Assembly: GCF_013304825.1 (NCBI RefSeq)
Contig: NZ_JAAWUO010000013.1
Span: forward strand, 62,001-126,000
Origin: Blautia schinkii
GTDB taxonomy: Bacteria > Bacillota > Clostridia > Lachnospirales > Lachnospiraceae
DNA: 64,000 nucleotides
Reading direction: 5' to 3'
In this document: positions 43,104 to 51,156 of the stretch, in pieces
How the letters are laid out: every line of letters begins with the position of its first letter
How positions within the stretch are numbered: the first letter of the stretch is position 1
The notes under the pieces: generated by a model
What the model saw: the letters and a program-made list of their open reading frames with translations, nothing else
Database searches by the model: none
What the model was told of the DNA's origin: nothing
Position numbers and translations under genes: made by a program

Positions 43104-44303
43104 ATGAATGCTATTAAAAAAACTGACTACCATAAGACAAAAATTGCCTGTTATATGGGCTTTATCACACAGGCTATTGCGGCAAACTTCGCACCGCTTC
43201 TTTTTTTGAAATTTCACAGTGACTACCATATTTCTCTCGGTAACATTGCTCTGATATCCACTTTCTTCTTTTTCACACAGCTTCTGGTTGACCTGTTCTG
43301 TGCCAAATTCGTAGATCATATCGGATATCGTGTGTGCATTATTGCATCAGAAATATTTTCTGCACTGGGTCTGCTTGGACTGGCATTTTTACCTGATTTT
43401 TTACCTGATCCTTTTATTGGAATTATATGTAGTGTTATTATTTATGCCATCGGAAGCGGTTTAATAGAAGTACTTTGTAGCCCTATTATCGAGGCCTGTC
43501 CGTTTGAAAACAAAGAAGCAACTATGAGTCTGCTCCATTCGTTTTACTGTTGGGGAGCTGTTGGGACAATTTTGATTTCCAGCTTATTTTTCCTGATATT
43601 TGGAATAGACAACTGGAAATGGCTCGCTGTAATATGGGCAATCATTCCTGCAGTTAATACTTATAACTTCATAACCTGTCCCATTGAATCTCTGGTTGAC
43701 AATGGTTCTGGAATGAGAATTAAGAATCTGTTTTCCAAACCATTTTTCTGGGTTGCAATATGTCTGATGATCTGTTCCGGAGCTTCTGAACTTGCAATGG
43801 CTCAATGGGCATCTGCTTATGCAGAATCAGCACTTGGATTATCAAAAGCCCTAGGAGATTTAACAGGTCCATGTATGTTTGCAGTAACAATGGGAATCAG
43901 CCGTATAATTTTTGGTAAATATGGAGAACAGTTAGATTTAATGAAGTTTATGAGTGGTTCAGGCATATTATGCGTTGTCTGTTATCTACTTGCCGCTTTG
44001 TCATCCAGCCCGATTATCGGACTTATCGGTTGTATTGCATGTGGATTTTCAGTTGGAATCATGTGGCCTGGAACAATCAGTATTTCCTCAAAAACTTTTC
44101 CAACAGGCGGAACGGCTATGTTCTCTCTTCTTGCCATGGCGGGAGATTTAGGCGGCAGTATTGGACCTGGAATCGTTGGTCGTATTACTCAAAATGCTGG
44201 AAATAATATTCGGATTGGCATGGGATGCGGACTTATTTTTCCGGTAATTCTATTATTTATGCTGTTTCTTCTATATCGAAAAAATCAGTGCAATCAGAAA
44301 TAG
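43104..44303 (+). CDS. Major facilitator superfamily transporter
   Basis: 399 residues with twelve predicted helices. The loop-2 signature is seen as AKFVDHIGYRVCI, and the second half starts near residue 200. It resembles sugar or oligosaccharide permeases of the FHS-like MFS groups. Divergent from an AraC regulator, so sugar-inducible import is the simplest reading. The start follows the remnant stop by only 3 bp and may use translational coupling. Confidence 0.85.
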   Translation: MNAIKKTDYHKTKIACYMGFITQAIAANFAPLLFLKFHSDYHISLGNIALISTFFFFTQLLVDLFCAKFVDHIGYRVCIIASEIFSALGLLGLAFLPDFLPDPFIGIICSVIIYAIGSGLIEVLCSPIIEACPFENKEATMSLLHSFYCWGAVGTILISSLFFLIFGIDNWKWLAVIWAIIPAVNTYNFITCPIESLVDNGSGMRIKNLFSKPFFWVAICLMICSGASELAMAQWASAYAESALGLSKALGDLTGPCMFAVTMGISRIIFGKYGEQLDLMKFMSGSGILCVVCYLLAALSSSPIIGLIGCIACGFSVGIMWPGTISISSKTFPTGGTAMFSLLAMAGDLGGSIGPGIVGRITQNAGNNIRIGMGCGLIFPVILLFMLFLLYRKNQCNQK

Positions 44304-44330
44304 TACTGTATAAAGTAAACATAAAACAGC

Positions 44331-44471
44331 CTGGATTTAAACCCTATTGAAAAAATGTGGTCAAAAATGAAATCCATTCTCAGAAAGAGAAAAATCTGTA
44401 TTGCATCTGAACTACCTGAAGCTGTAAAAAAAACAGGTCTGGACACACTGAAATCATTTCAATGTATCTAG
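44331..44471 (+). mobile_element. IS630-family transposase C-terminal remnant
   Basis: A frame of 46 codons begins LDLNPIEKMWSKMKSILRKR and ends FQCI. LNPIE-MW is the signature around the final catalytic glutamate of IS630/Tc1 transposases. The rest of the element is absent. Confidence 0.75.
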
Positions 44472-44477
44472 ACCTGT
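44433..44477. terminator. Long imperfect inverted repeat, probable terminator
   Basis: ACAGGTCTGGACACACTGAAAT pairs imperfectly with TTTCAATGTATCTAGACCTGT and A/T runs flank it on both sides. It overlaps the IS630 remnant and may be an end of that element used as terminator for the MFS and the deoB operon. Confidence 0.6.
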
Positions 44478-44622
44478 CTTTTAGTTATTGGTTCGCACGA
44501 ATCATTTTATATCGATTACCTAATGTATTTTTATAGTTCTTTTACATACACACCGTTTTCTTCACAAAATCCCAACCACATTTAATAAGGGTTTCATACC
44601 AGTTTCCTCTTTCCCGTTCCTT

Positions 44623-45813
44623 TTACTTCAGTTCACTCAGAAGAGAACTTCCAATTGTTCCTTCTGGCATCTTAACCTCAAAATTATCTGCGATTGTTGC
44701 ACCAATTACTGCAAAAGTATTCTGATCTTCCAGCTTTCCATATCCCTCCATAGATGGGGAATAAGCAAAAAATGGTACTTTTTCTCTTGTGTGATCAGTT
44801 CCTGTATGTGTCGGATCATTTCCGTGGTCAGCTGTAATGATCAGAAGGTCATCCTCACGAAGTTCATCAAGAAGTTCACCAAGTTTTACATCAAATCTTT
44901 CAAGTTCCTCTGCATATCCCTTTACATTGCGTCGATGTCCCCAAAGAGCATCGAAATCTACAAGATTTACAAAACAAAGCCCCTCAAATTCTCTTTTTGC
45001 AATGTCAATTGTCTGCTCCATTCCATGAACAGAGCTTTTTGACTTATTGGACTCTGTCAGTCCCTCACCGTCAAAAATATCAAAAATCTTTCCAACGGAG
45101 ATCACATCATAACCTGCATCCTTCAATGCATTAAGCGCAGTTTTCCCGTAGGGCTTCAGTGCATAATCATGGCGGTTGCTGGTACGTTTGAACTCACCTT
45201 TTTTCTTGCCAAGGTAAGGTCTTGCAATAACACGTCCGACTTTCCACTCATCCCTCATAGTGATATCACGAGCGATCTCACAGCAGCGATACAGTTCATC
45301 CAGTCCGAATGTCTCCTCGTTTCCGCAGATCTGTAATACAGAATCAGCAGATGTGTAAACGATCATATGACCGGTAGCGATTTCTTCCTCAGCCAGTTCA
45401 TCAAGGATCTCTGTTCCACTGGAGCTCTTGTTTCCAATTACTTTATGTCCCGTTCTCTTCTCAAGCTCATCGATCAGCTCTTTTGGAAATCCGGTCTCAG
45501 TAAAAGTCTTAAACGGTTTTGTGATGTGAAGTCCCATCATTTCCCAGTGTCCTGTCATAGTGTCTTTTCCGGTACTGGCTTCTTCTAAAAATGTATAATA
45601 ACCCATTGGTCGTTCCACTGCTGCAACCTGTTTCAACGGATGAAGATTTGCAATTCCAAGTTTCTGAAGGTTTGGAATCGTAAATTCATCTACATTCTGG
45701 GAAATATGTCCCATAGTATCTGTTCCTTCATCCCCATACTGAGCCGCATCCGGCATTTCTCCTGCCCCAAAAGAGTCTATTACAATAGTAAATATTCTCT
45801 TATATTTCTTCAT
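44623..45813 (-). CDS. deoB: Phosphopentomutase
   Basis: 396 residues of the alkaline phosphatase superfamily. Metal site [20 protein letters not shown] (N-terminus), phosphothreonine in [10 protein letters not shown] and late metal ligands in [18 protein letters not shown]. It interconverts (deoxy)ribose 1- and 5-phosphates in nucleoside salvage. No other deo genes are adjacent; upstream lies a truncated Crp-type gene. Confidence 0.95.
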   Translation of the reverse strand: MKKYKRIFTIVIDSFGAGEMPDAAQYGDEGTDTMGHISQNVDEFTIPNLQKLGIANLHPLKQVAAVERPMGYYTFLEEASTGKDTMTGHWEMMGLHITKPFKTFTETGFPKELIDELEKRTGHKVIGNKSSSGTEILDELAEEEIATGHMIVYTSADSVLQICGNEETFGLDELYRCCEIARDITMRDEWKVGRVIARPYLGKKKGEFKRTSNRHDYALKPYGKTALNALKDAGYDVISVGKIFDIFDGEGLTESNKSKSSVHGMEQTIDIAKREFEGLCFVNLVDFDALWGHRRNVKGYAEELERFDVKLGELLDELREDDLLIITADHGNDPTHTGTDHTREKVPFFAYSPSMEGYGKLEDQNTFAVIGATIADNFEVKMPEGTIGSSLLSELK

Positions 45814-45829
45814 GGTTTTTGTCTCCTTC

Positions 45830-46165
45830 CTACTCTTCCAAATATTCCCTCATTTTCACGAACTGTTCTTGAGATACGGTAATCTTTCCGCTTTCCAGGG
45901 TGATCAGATTCTCTTTTTCCAAGGCTGCAATACTTCTCTGAACACTTCTCACATTGAATCCAACTCTGTCGGACAGCTCCATCTGTGTCTTGTTCAGCCG
46001 CAATATGCAAGTATTTATTTCTTTTTTACATGCGTAGGACTCTAAAAGATACTTCATCAGACGTTCCTTACAGCTCATGAACATATATTTACGGTGATTT
46101 ACGCTTTCAGATGTCAGGGTTGACATCACGTTTTTCGTCCGCAGAAGAAGTACATTTTCATCATG
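45830..46165 (-). pseudogene. Crp/Fnr regulator truncated at its N-terminus by an IS3 remnant
   Basis: The surviving frame from the junction near 46165 reads LIQHDENVLLLRTKNVMSTL, then KERLMKYLLESYACKKE and the Crp-type helix-turn-helix TQMELSDRVGFNVRSVQRSI. The sensor beta roll is missing and the frame stops being Crp-like where IS3 sequence begins. An internal ATG (46129) may allow a 99-residue DNA-binding fragment to be made. It lies 17 bp upstream of deoB. Confidence 0.75.
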
Positions 46166-46400
46166 CTGTATGAGCAGAAGGAAATTGCCCGTCTCAGACG
46201 TGAATTACGTGATGCCCAAGATGCACTTGATGTGTTAAAAAAAGCAATCAACATTCTGGGAAAATGACGGAAGCCATTTATCTTGAAGTGTCTGAGAAGA
46301 CGGAAGCTGCCAAAAAGGCTGGACGCCGGGTTTCCGTCTCCGGAATGTTGAAATTTTTAGGTGTCTCTCGCTCAGGATATCTTGCATGGCTCCACCACGT
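46166..46400 (+). mobile_element. IS3-family element remnant (end of orfA, start of orfB)
   Basis: A plus-strand frame reads LYEQKEIARLRRELRDAQDA and ends KAINILGK (C-terminus of an IS3 OrfA with its leucine-zipper-like repeat). OrfB begins within it (46264) with MTEAIYLEVSEKTEAAKKAG and SVSGMLKFLGVSRSGYLAW. OrfA and orfB overlap as in IS3 elements using -1 frameshifting. The integrase core is deleted. Confidence 0.8.
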
Positions 46401-46457
46401 ACCTTGCCTTTCAGTTGAATCATTTGTTTTATCCTGGTCAAAAATCTACCGGCACTC

Positions 46458-46799
46458 TTACTTCCACGTCTTCCAGATATCCGGCTGATATCCAAGAGTG
46501 GATTGTTTTCCATTACGAACCACCGGTGTCTTAATTACCTGCGGGTTTTCCAGTACCTTCTCAAGTTTATCTTCCTCTGCAATGTACTTAATGAGCGCAA
46601 GCAGATCTTTATCCTTGCCCTCCCAGTTGATCATATTTTCCAGTCCACCATTTGCCTGAGCAACTGAATTAAATTCGCCCTTACTCATGCCCTTTTCTTT
46701 CATATCAATAAACTGAAACTTGATCCCACGTTCCTTAAAGAAACGTTCTGCTTTCTTTGTATCATTGCACTTCTTTGTCCCAAAAATCTGTATATTCAA
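46458..46799 (-). CDS. ArsC/Spx family protein (intact paralogue)
   Basis: 113 residues, thioredoxin-fold ArsC/Spx type. A single N-terminal cysteine stands in FGTKKCNDTKKAERFF, with KTPVVRNGKQSTLGY near the C-terminus. It could be a thiol reductase or a transcription-related Spx-like protein; a CXXC Spx motif is absent. It is 1 bp after the YaiI gene in a five-gene operon. Its relative at 24023-24521 is broken. Confidence 0.85.
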   Translation of the reverse strand: MNIQIFGTKKCNDTKKAERFFKERGIKFQFIDMKEKGMSKGEFNSVAQANGGLENMINWEGKDKDLLALIKYIAEEDKLEKVLENPQVIKTPVVRNGKQSTLGYQPDIWKTWK

Positions 46800-46800
46800 A

Positions 46801-47256
46801 TCAGTTCTCCTTATCCATCGCCATATGTATCATTTTCTCGAAGGATTCTCTGAAATGCTCATCATCCTCCGATGTTCGTTTTCTTGGGCCTTTTAAGTGA
46901 TTCTTTCCGGATGCCCTTCGTGCTTTCTTATTTAAGTGACGCTCCATAAGCATCTGGTCAATATTCTCATTGGTATACCATTTCCCGGATTGATGAATCG
47001 CATATGCGCCCTTTCCAAGTGCCATTGCCGCAACTCCATAATCCTGTGATACAACAATATCGCCTTTATGGCAAATGCTGATCAGTTTATAATCCACTGC
47101 ATCTGCTCCGGCTCCAACTACGATCACTTCACTGTAATCAGATGCTAACACATGATTGGTATCACACAACAACGTTACCGGGACACTATGCTCTTTTGCA
47201 ACTTTTTCTACAATACCAACTACCGGACAGGCATCTGCATCAACAAAAATCTGCAT
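46801..47256 (-). CDS. YaiI/YqxD family protein (UPF0178, DUF188)
   Basis: 151 residues from MQIFVDADACPV with AAAGGAG upstream. DADACPV, VVSQDYGVAAMAL and NKKARRASGKNHLKGPRKRT are the family's conserved blocks; the fold is PIN-like. Cellular role unknown, possibly RNA cleavage. Second-last gene of the operon from 48336 to 46458. Confidence 0.9.
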   Translation of the reverse strand: MQIFVDADACPVVGIVEKVAKEHSVPVTLLCDTNHVLASDYSEVIVVGAGADAVDYKLISICHKGDIVVSQDYGVAAMALGKGAYAIHQSGKWYTNENIDQMLMERHLNKKARRASGKNHLKGPRKRTSEDDEHFRESFEKMIHMAMDKEN

Positions 47257-47266
47257 ATTTTCTCCT

Positions 47267-47635
47267 TTAATTGCAACTAAATGGCGTACGAACCTCAATA
47301 AGATTACCACTGGGATCATAGAGTCTTACAAGCATCTGCCCACCTGCAAGTTCTGTCAGTTCTGTGGCATATCGAACGAAATACTTACCAGATTCATATT
47401 TCGCAAGCAATCCATCTATATCAAAGTCCTCGAAATACAGTTCCATCATGTTATTGAATGGCGTAGAAGTTTCATTCAATGTTTTCCCCCATACGTCGGC
47501 GTCCTGCAAAACAAGTCCCTCCGATAAGATCACATTACCTTCATTCTTAAGAATCACTTGCAGTCCAAATAAGTCCTTATAAAACTCTATGGATTTTTCT
47601 ATATCATCCACCACGATCAGTACGTTTTTCAGCAT
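47267..47635 (-). CDS. VOC family (glyoxalase/bleomycin-resistance fold) protein
   Basis: 122 residues from MLKNVLIVVDD (GAGGTGACGGAT upstream; a GTG three codons earlier is an alternative). Paired beta-alpha-beta modules (IEKSIEFYKDLFGLQVI; RLYDPSGNLIEVRTP). Metal ligands seem incomplete, so it may bind rather than convert its ligand. A decayed relative lies at 29896-30045. Confidence 0.88.
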   Translation of the reverse strand: MLKNVLIVVDDIEKSIEFYKDLFGLQVILKNEGNVILSEGLVLQDADVWGKTLNETSTPFNNMMELYFEDFDIDGLLAKYESGKYFVRYATELTELAGGQMLVRLYDPSGNLIEVRTPFSCN

Positions 47636-47661
47636 ATCCGTCACCTCACAATCCGCTTTGA

Positions 47662-47691
47662 GTCAAGCGAATATTCGCAATCCGCATGCGG
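47662..47691 (-). mobile_element. Copy D of the structured repeat, internally deleted to about 30 bp
   Basis: On the minus strand TTTAA is followed by CCGCATGCGGATTGCGAAT and the terminal ATTCGCTTGAC, matching the first three and the last about 25 bases of copies A and B. The interior hairpins are gone but the ends and the target pentamer are kept. The TTTAA contains the stop of the deformylase gene. Confidence 0.65.
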
Positions 47692-48102
47692 TTAAATAAT
47701 CTTTCCAGACAAATGATCAATTTCATGCTGGCAAATCTGTGCTGTCCATCCTGACAATTTCTGGCGCTGTTTTTTCCAGTTGAAGTCATAATATTCTACT
47801 TCAATTTCCTGGTATCTGGTCGTCTTACGAACACCATCCAGAGACAGACAGCCTTCTTCTGTCTCATACATATCACGCTTTGAAACAATCACCGGATTGA
47901 ACATCACAACATCCATGAATCCCATATTCACAATGATGATATTCTTCTTTACACCAATCATATTGGCAGCCATACCAACGCATCGCTCCCGGTTCGCCTG
48001 CAGTGTGTCCTGCAGATCCTTCCCAACCTGAATATCTGCTTTCGTGGCTGGTTCAGATGGCTGGCCTAAAAAGAAAATGTCTCTTACAATTTGCTTTACC
48101 AT
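47692..48102 (-). CDS. def: Peptide deformylase family protein with altered motif I
   Basis: 136 residues. Motif II EGCLSL and motif III QHEIDHLSG, which hold the metal-binding Cys and two His and the catalytic Glu, are intact. Motif I reads GMAANMIG, with Met where the oxyanion-stabilising Gln stands in housekeeping deformylases. It could have weak or different activity. The stop codon lies in the TTTAA next to repeat copy D, and the C-terminus ends right at the motif III helix, so it may have been shortened. Confidence 0.85.
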   Translation of the reverse strand: MVKQIVRDIFFLGQPSEPATKADIQVGKDLQDTLQANRERCVGMAANMIGVKKNIIIVNMGFMDVVMFNPVIVSKRDMYETEEGCLSLDGVRKTTRYQEIEVEYYDFNWKKQRQKLSGWTAQICQHEIDHLSGKII

Positions 48103-48120
48103 TTTTTCTCCCTGTAGCTT

Positions 48121-48336
48121 TCATTCTACTTTTTCCAATTTATTATTTACATCGAGACAAACTTTGTCTCCTTCATTGATATTACGCTCATAGAGCCTGG
48201 CGTCCTCCGCTTTTACTGTCACTTCTTTTCCTGAAGAATCCACAAGAGTCACTATTGCCATGACTGGTGCATCATCCGGTCGTTCTTCACAACCAAAATT
48301 CAGGTCTTCATCGATTCGTTTTACTGTGTACATCAT
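48121..48336 (-). CDS. Small acidic protein of unknown function (paralogue of 22743-22955)
   Basis: 71 residues sharing RIDEDLNFGCEER and NINEGDKVCLD with the 70-residue protein at 22743. No known domain. First gene of the operon small protein, deformylase-like, VOC, YaiI, ArsC-like. Recurrence of this small gene near an ArsC-like gene in both places suggests a common function. Confidence 0.7.
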   Translation of the reverse strand: MMYTVKRIDEDLNFGCEERPDDAPVMAIVTLVDSSGKEVTVKAEDARLYERNINEGDKVCLDVNNKLEKVE

Positions 48337-48367
48337 AACTCAATTCCTCTGGAGATAATATTAAGAA

Positions 48368-48793
48368 TCAGTTTTCTACATACCTTCTCCGATAATATTC
48401 CATCGTACGATACTCAATAATATCTTTCATCTGCTTCTTAAATGCATCAACTTTAATTACATCTGCCAATTCATCTCGTATTCCCAGTGCATAGCCGTCC
48501 CTATCTATAAAAAATCCTTTACCCGAAGCTTTTAAAAACTTAATCGGCATACTTTTGGCTTTGCTTAAATGCTGTTTGTCTGTTATCTTCCGATACTCTT
48601 CGTATGAGGTTACTTTTGGAAAATCCTTCCAGTTCGTTCCTCGATCAAAGAACTTTTTCCAGCTCTCCACTACCTCAGCATCTGTAACAGCCAGCCGTAC
48701 GTCTCCCTCGTTATAGAAACCGTACAGGATCGGCATCTTATACACTTTCTGCATATCCGTTGTTTCAATCAACTGCAGAAACTCTCTTCCAAT
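48368..48793 (-). pseudogene. Unknown protein, 5' end cut off by the IS66 remnant
   Basis: The minus-strand frame is open from the IS66 junction (48793) through IGREFLQLIETTDMQKVYKM to YYRRRYVEN at 48368. The first Met inside is not preceded by a ribosome site. The frame begins exactly at the element's end, so the gene lost its 5' part. I do not recognise the family (PILYGFYNEGDVRLAVTDAE is one conserved-looking block). Confidence 0.6.
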
Positions 48794-49306
48794 GTAAGCG
48801 CTTAATTTTTAGGTATGATAGAAAAATCCCCGACTACTTTTCAGTAGCCGGAGCACCTTGCTATGAAAATAAAACTCGTAGCAAGGTGCATAGGTCTGTT
48901 CCCATTATCTGGGATCAGTCCTGCTGGAGAAGACTCCGGTTCTATAGCAATCTGGACTACATCCTGTTTATGGGATGTAAGGTCAAGAGTGCTGGCTTTT
49001 CCAACTGGATCCGGTATCTGACAGGCTTTTTTGCGGAGACGGGTAACTGCATTGTAAAAACAGCTGGGAGATATCCCATGCTCATTACACCATGCAGCAT
49101 CTGTCGGGCCACTTTGTCTGCATTCGGTTACCAGTTCCATCCATTCGTCCAGGGAACGCCCTGGGGCACGTTTCTTACTCATAATGAAACCTCCAAATGT
49201 AGTAAATTTCTATCTCCTATCAAGCGGAGTGTAGTAAAAATCTATTTACTATCATTATGAGTTTAAAAACGTAGACAGTAAAGCTACCCAAGATTTAAGC
49301 GCTTAC
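48794..49306 (-). mobile_element. IS66-family remnant bounded by terminal inverted repeats
   Basis: GTAAGCGCTTAA (48794-48805) and TTAAGCGCTTAC (49295-49306) are the IS66-type ends. Only 513 bp remain; tnpB and tnpC are gone. The 8-bp flanks (CTTCCAAT and GATTCTCC) do not match, so a deletion or rearrangement followed insertion. It truncates the gene at 48368-48793. Confidence 0.82.
48841..49182 (-). pseudogene. IS66 orfA (TnpA) with foreign C-terminus
   Basis: 113 residues beginning MSKKRAPGRSLDEWMELVTE and QSGPTDAAWCNEHGISPSCF, the helix-turn-helix part of IS66 TnpA. The last about 30 residues are likely fused from other parts of the element after the deletion. Not functional without TnpB and TnpC. 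Confidence 0.75.
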
Positions 49307-49617
49307 GATTCTCCGTGAAAAAGCGTCGTTTCTTGCAGATGAACTTACCAGTCAGGTTGATTTTTCATAATTTAACCCAAACGAGCTTCATATCTGCTCC
49401 CGGAATGATCCGGATATGTTATTTTTCATTTCCATTTTGGACTCTAACGAACCCAGGCTTTCCCCAACGATTAGCATAGCTTTCCCTTTTGTGGGCGTTA
49501 GCAAATCGAACTCCAAATCTTTCCCCTATTTTAAGTGATGTTAGCAGGGTACCGGATTCCGTTAGCAACTTGCTAACAGATCAGCGAATTTAGTTAACAG
49601 AAGTTTTTGACCAAGAA
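49307..49617. promoter_or_regulatory. Intergenic region with repeated GTTAGCA words
   Basis: No supported gene. GTTAGCA occurs at 49497-49503, 49540-49546 and 49561-49567, with an inverted copy TGCTAAC at 49571-49577 (forming GTTAGCAA-C-TTGCTAAC) and a near match GATTAGCA at 49469. Such spaced repeats beside an attachment site resemble integrase arm-type sites. Confidence 0.4.
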
Positions 49618-49667
49618 AAAAAGTGGAGATGGTCCAGCATTACCTGCTATCCATTTCCACTTTAGTC
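49618..49667. terminator. Hairpin, probable terminator
   Basis: AAAGTGGAGATGG pairs with CCATTTCCACTTT (one mismatch) with A and T runs outside. Confidence 0.6.
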
Positions 49668-49674
49668 CATTAAA

Positions 49675-49717
49675 GCATCCCCTGCGGGAATCGAACCCAC
49701 AGCTAGAGCTTAGGAGC
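49675..49717 (-). other. 3' part of a tRNA-Arg(CCU), candidate attachment site
   Basis: On the minus strand CTCCTAA (anticodon loop, anticodon CCU), GCTCT, a short variable loop, GTGGG-TTCGATT-CCCGC (T arm) and AGGGGAT (3' acceptor strand) follow in order. The 5' side before the anticodon loop does not pair with it, so the 5' half is missing. Integrases often use tRNA 3' halves, leaving such a copy at an element end. Confidence 0.65.
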
Positions 49718-49743
49718 AAGGCACTCGGCATCTTCCTCTGGGA

Positions 49744-49947
49744 CTATTTATGTTTTATACTGTCTTTGAAAACCCCTGATTTACGGGCTTTCTTAGCTCT
49801 CGTGGGCACTTCGCTGTCAGCTTTTATATCGTCCTTGAAAGCTCCCGTTTCAGGCATAAATGTTGGCATTTTGTTGGCATGAGCTAATAAAGTTCTCAGT
49901 ACCGGATTGCCAGTCACTGTGTAGACGGCGCTCAAATCCTGCGCCAA
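49744..49947 (-). CDS. Short open frame of unknown function next to the tRNA fragment
   Basis: 67 codons with a TTG start only, directly after a stop, reading LSAVYTVTGNPVLRTLLAHA and many Lys/Asp residues near the end. No recognised family and no clear ribosome site; it may be non-coding. Confidence 0.25.
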   Translation of the reverse strand: MAQDLSAVYTVTGNPVLRTLLAHANKMPTFMPETGAFKDDIKADSEVPTRAKKARKSGVFKDSIKHK

Positions 49948-50175
49948 TCAATCTATAGGCTACCGACTCCGTACTTTCGCGGAATTGGTAACTCTATTAA
50001 ATTTTCATCTGTTATAAATGGTCTACTTCTATATTATACAGCAAAACTGAGGCGTTGTGTATATAAATTTTACGTCAATGGAATACTATTTGGTCTATAA
50101 CGCTGATGCCTGGCTATTTCGTAAGCGCTCAGCAGACAACTTACATAAGTACTGAGTTGGTAGGCAAGTTGGCAC

Positions 50176-51156
50176 CTATTTGTTTATAACTTCTATAGGC
50201 AATTGTTCTTTTATCTTATCAACTACCCAATCTTGCAAATAGTAACTATTCAGTATGTTCTTAGAATACTTCTCAACGCCATCCGCAGTCAACGTAATCA
50301 AAATCTCTGTAAAAAACTTTTCCCAACTTTCATATTTTTCACATTCGACATATTCAGGAATATTATCTAAAATCTGAATTAATTTTTCGGACTTAAGAAT
50401 ACCAGATTTCAAAATCAAATATTCAAATGATTCTGGAAGCCATAATGAAATTCTTCGTTCTGTTTGTATCTGAAATGAACTTATGCAAGTTTCAATTAAG
50501 GAGCCAAAAGCAGCCCCATCAGCTATTACCAATGTATCTCCTAATCCCAGTTCTTTTACACATTTAATGAGATTCCCATTTCCATTAGAACTGGTAACAT
50601 TACTATTCTTAAATGCGTGCATCCAGAACTGATATCCTGAATTACTATCCTCTGTAACAACATTCTGAATTTTGTTATTTTCTATAATAGGATAATTGCT
50701 ATATATTTCTTTGAATTCATGATAAGATTCTTTTATATCTGTACGCTTTCCATCCGTAATAATTTCATAAATTTCGTGAATGCTATAAGGCAGCATCTTC
50801 AATGGTGCACGAGTTACAAAAACAAAATAATTTCCAGATTCTTTTACATAACTGGCAAATTCCTTTGTAAATACAAATTCATTATTTTCTTCAATAAAAA
50901 TAACTGTATTTTTTAACGGATATAATGCATCCTTCCAATCACGTCCCACTTCATCTCGAATATATACATAATATGATGCATTTGTAGAAACAGCATATCC
51001 TGACTGCCTTCCAATTCTCAAGTATTCATATAAAATACGTAAAAGAGTAGTCTTTCCTGTTGCACTGTCACCTTTTATAATGGTAATATTTCTTCTAATG
51101 GAAAATTCAAATAATACTTTTTTACTCTTAGCCTTAAACCAGTAACTTCCTTTCAT
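50176..51156 (-). CDS. P-loop ATPase of unknown function, partner of a DUF4869 protein
   Basis: 326 residues. Walker A GDSATGKTTLL at about residues 29-39, a Walker B-like TVIFIEENNEF near 85 and YFVFVTRAPL (sensor-like) follow. A second block LVIADGAAFGSLIE near 205 has the look of a Toprim-like or nucleotide-binding segment. No membrane segments. Its first 23 bases overlap the DUF4869 gene, so the two are translated together. Annotators have labelled relatives without evidence; I assign no function. Pairing and island location would fit a defence or regulatory module. Confidence 0.7.
   Translation of the reverse strand: MKGSYWFKAKSKKVLFEFSIRRNITIIKGDSATGKTTLLRILYEYLRIGRQSGYAVSTNASYYVYIRDEVGRDWKDALYPLKNTVIFIEENNEFVFTKEFASYVKESGNYFVFVTRAPLKMLPYSIHEIYEIITDGKRTDIKESYHEFKEIYSNYPIIENNKIQNVVTEDSNSGYQFWMHAFKNSNVTSSNGNGNLIKCVKELGLGDTLVIADGAAFGSLIETCISSFQIQTERRISLWLPESFEYLILKSGILKSEKLIQILDNIPEYVECEKYESWEKFFTEILITLTADGVEKYSKNILNSYYLQDWVVDKIKEQLPIEVINK

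Noticed and set aside
48786-49314. 8-bp target duplication around the IS66 remnant
   Set aside because: The flanks CTTCCAAT and GATTCTCC differ.
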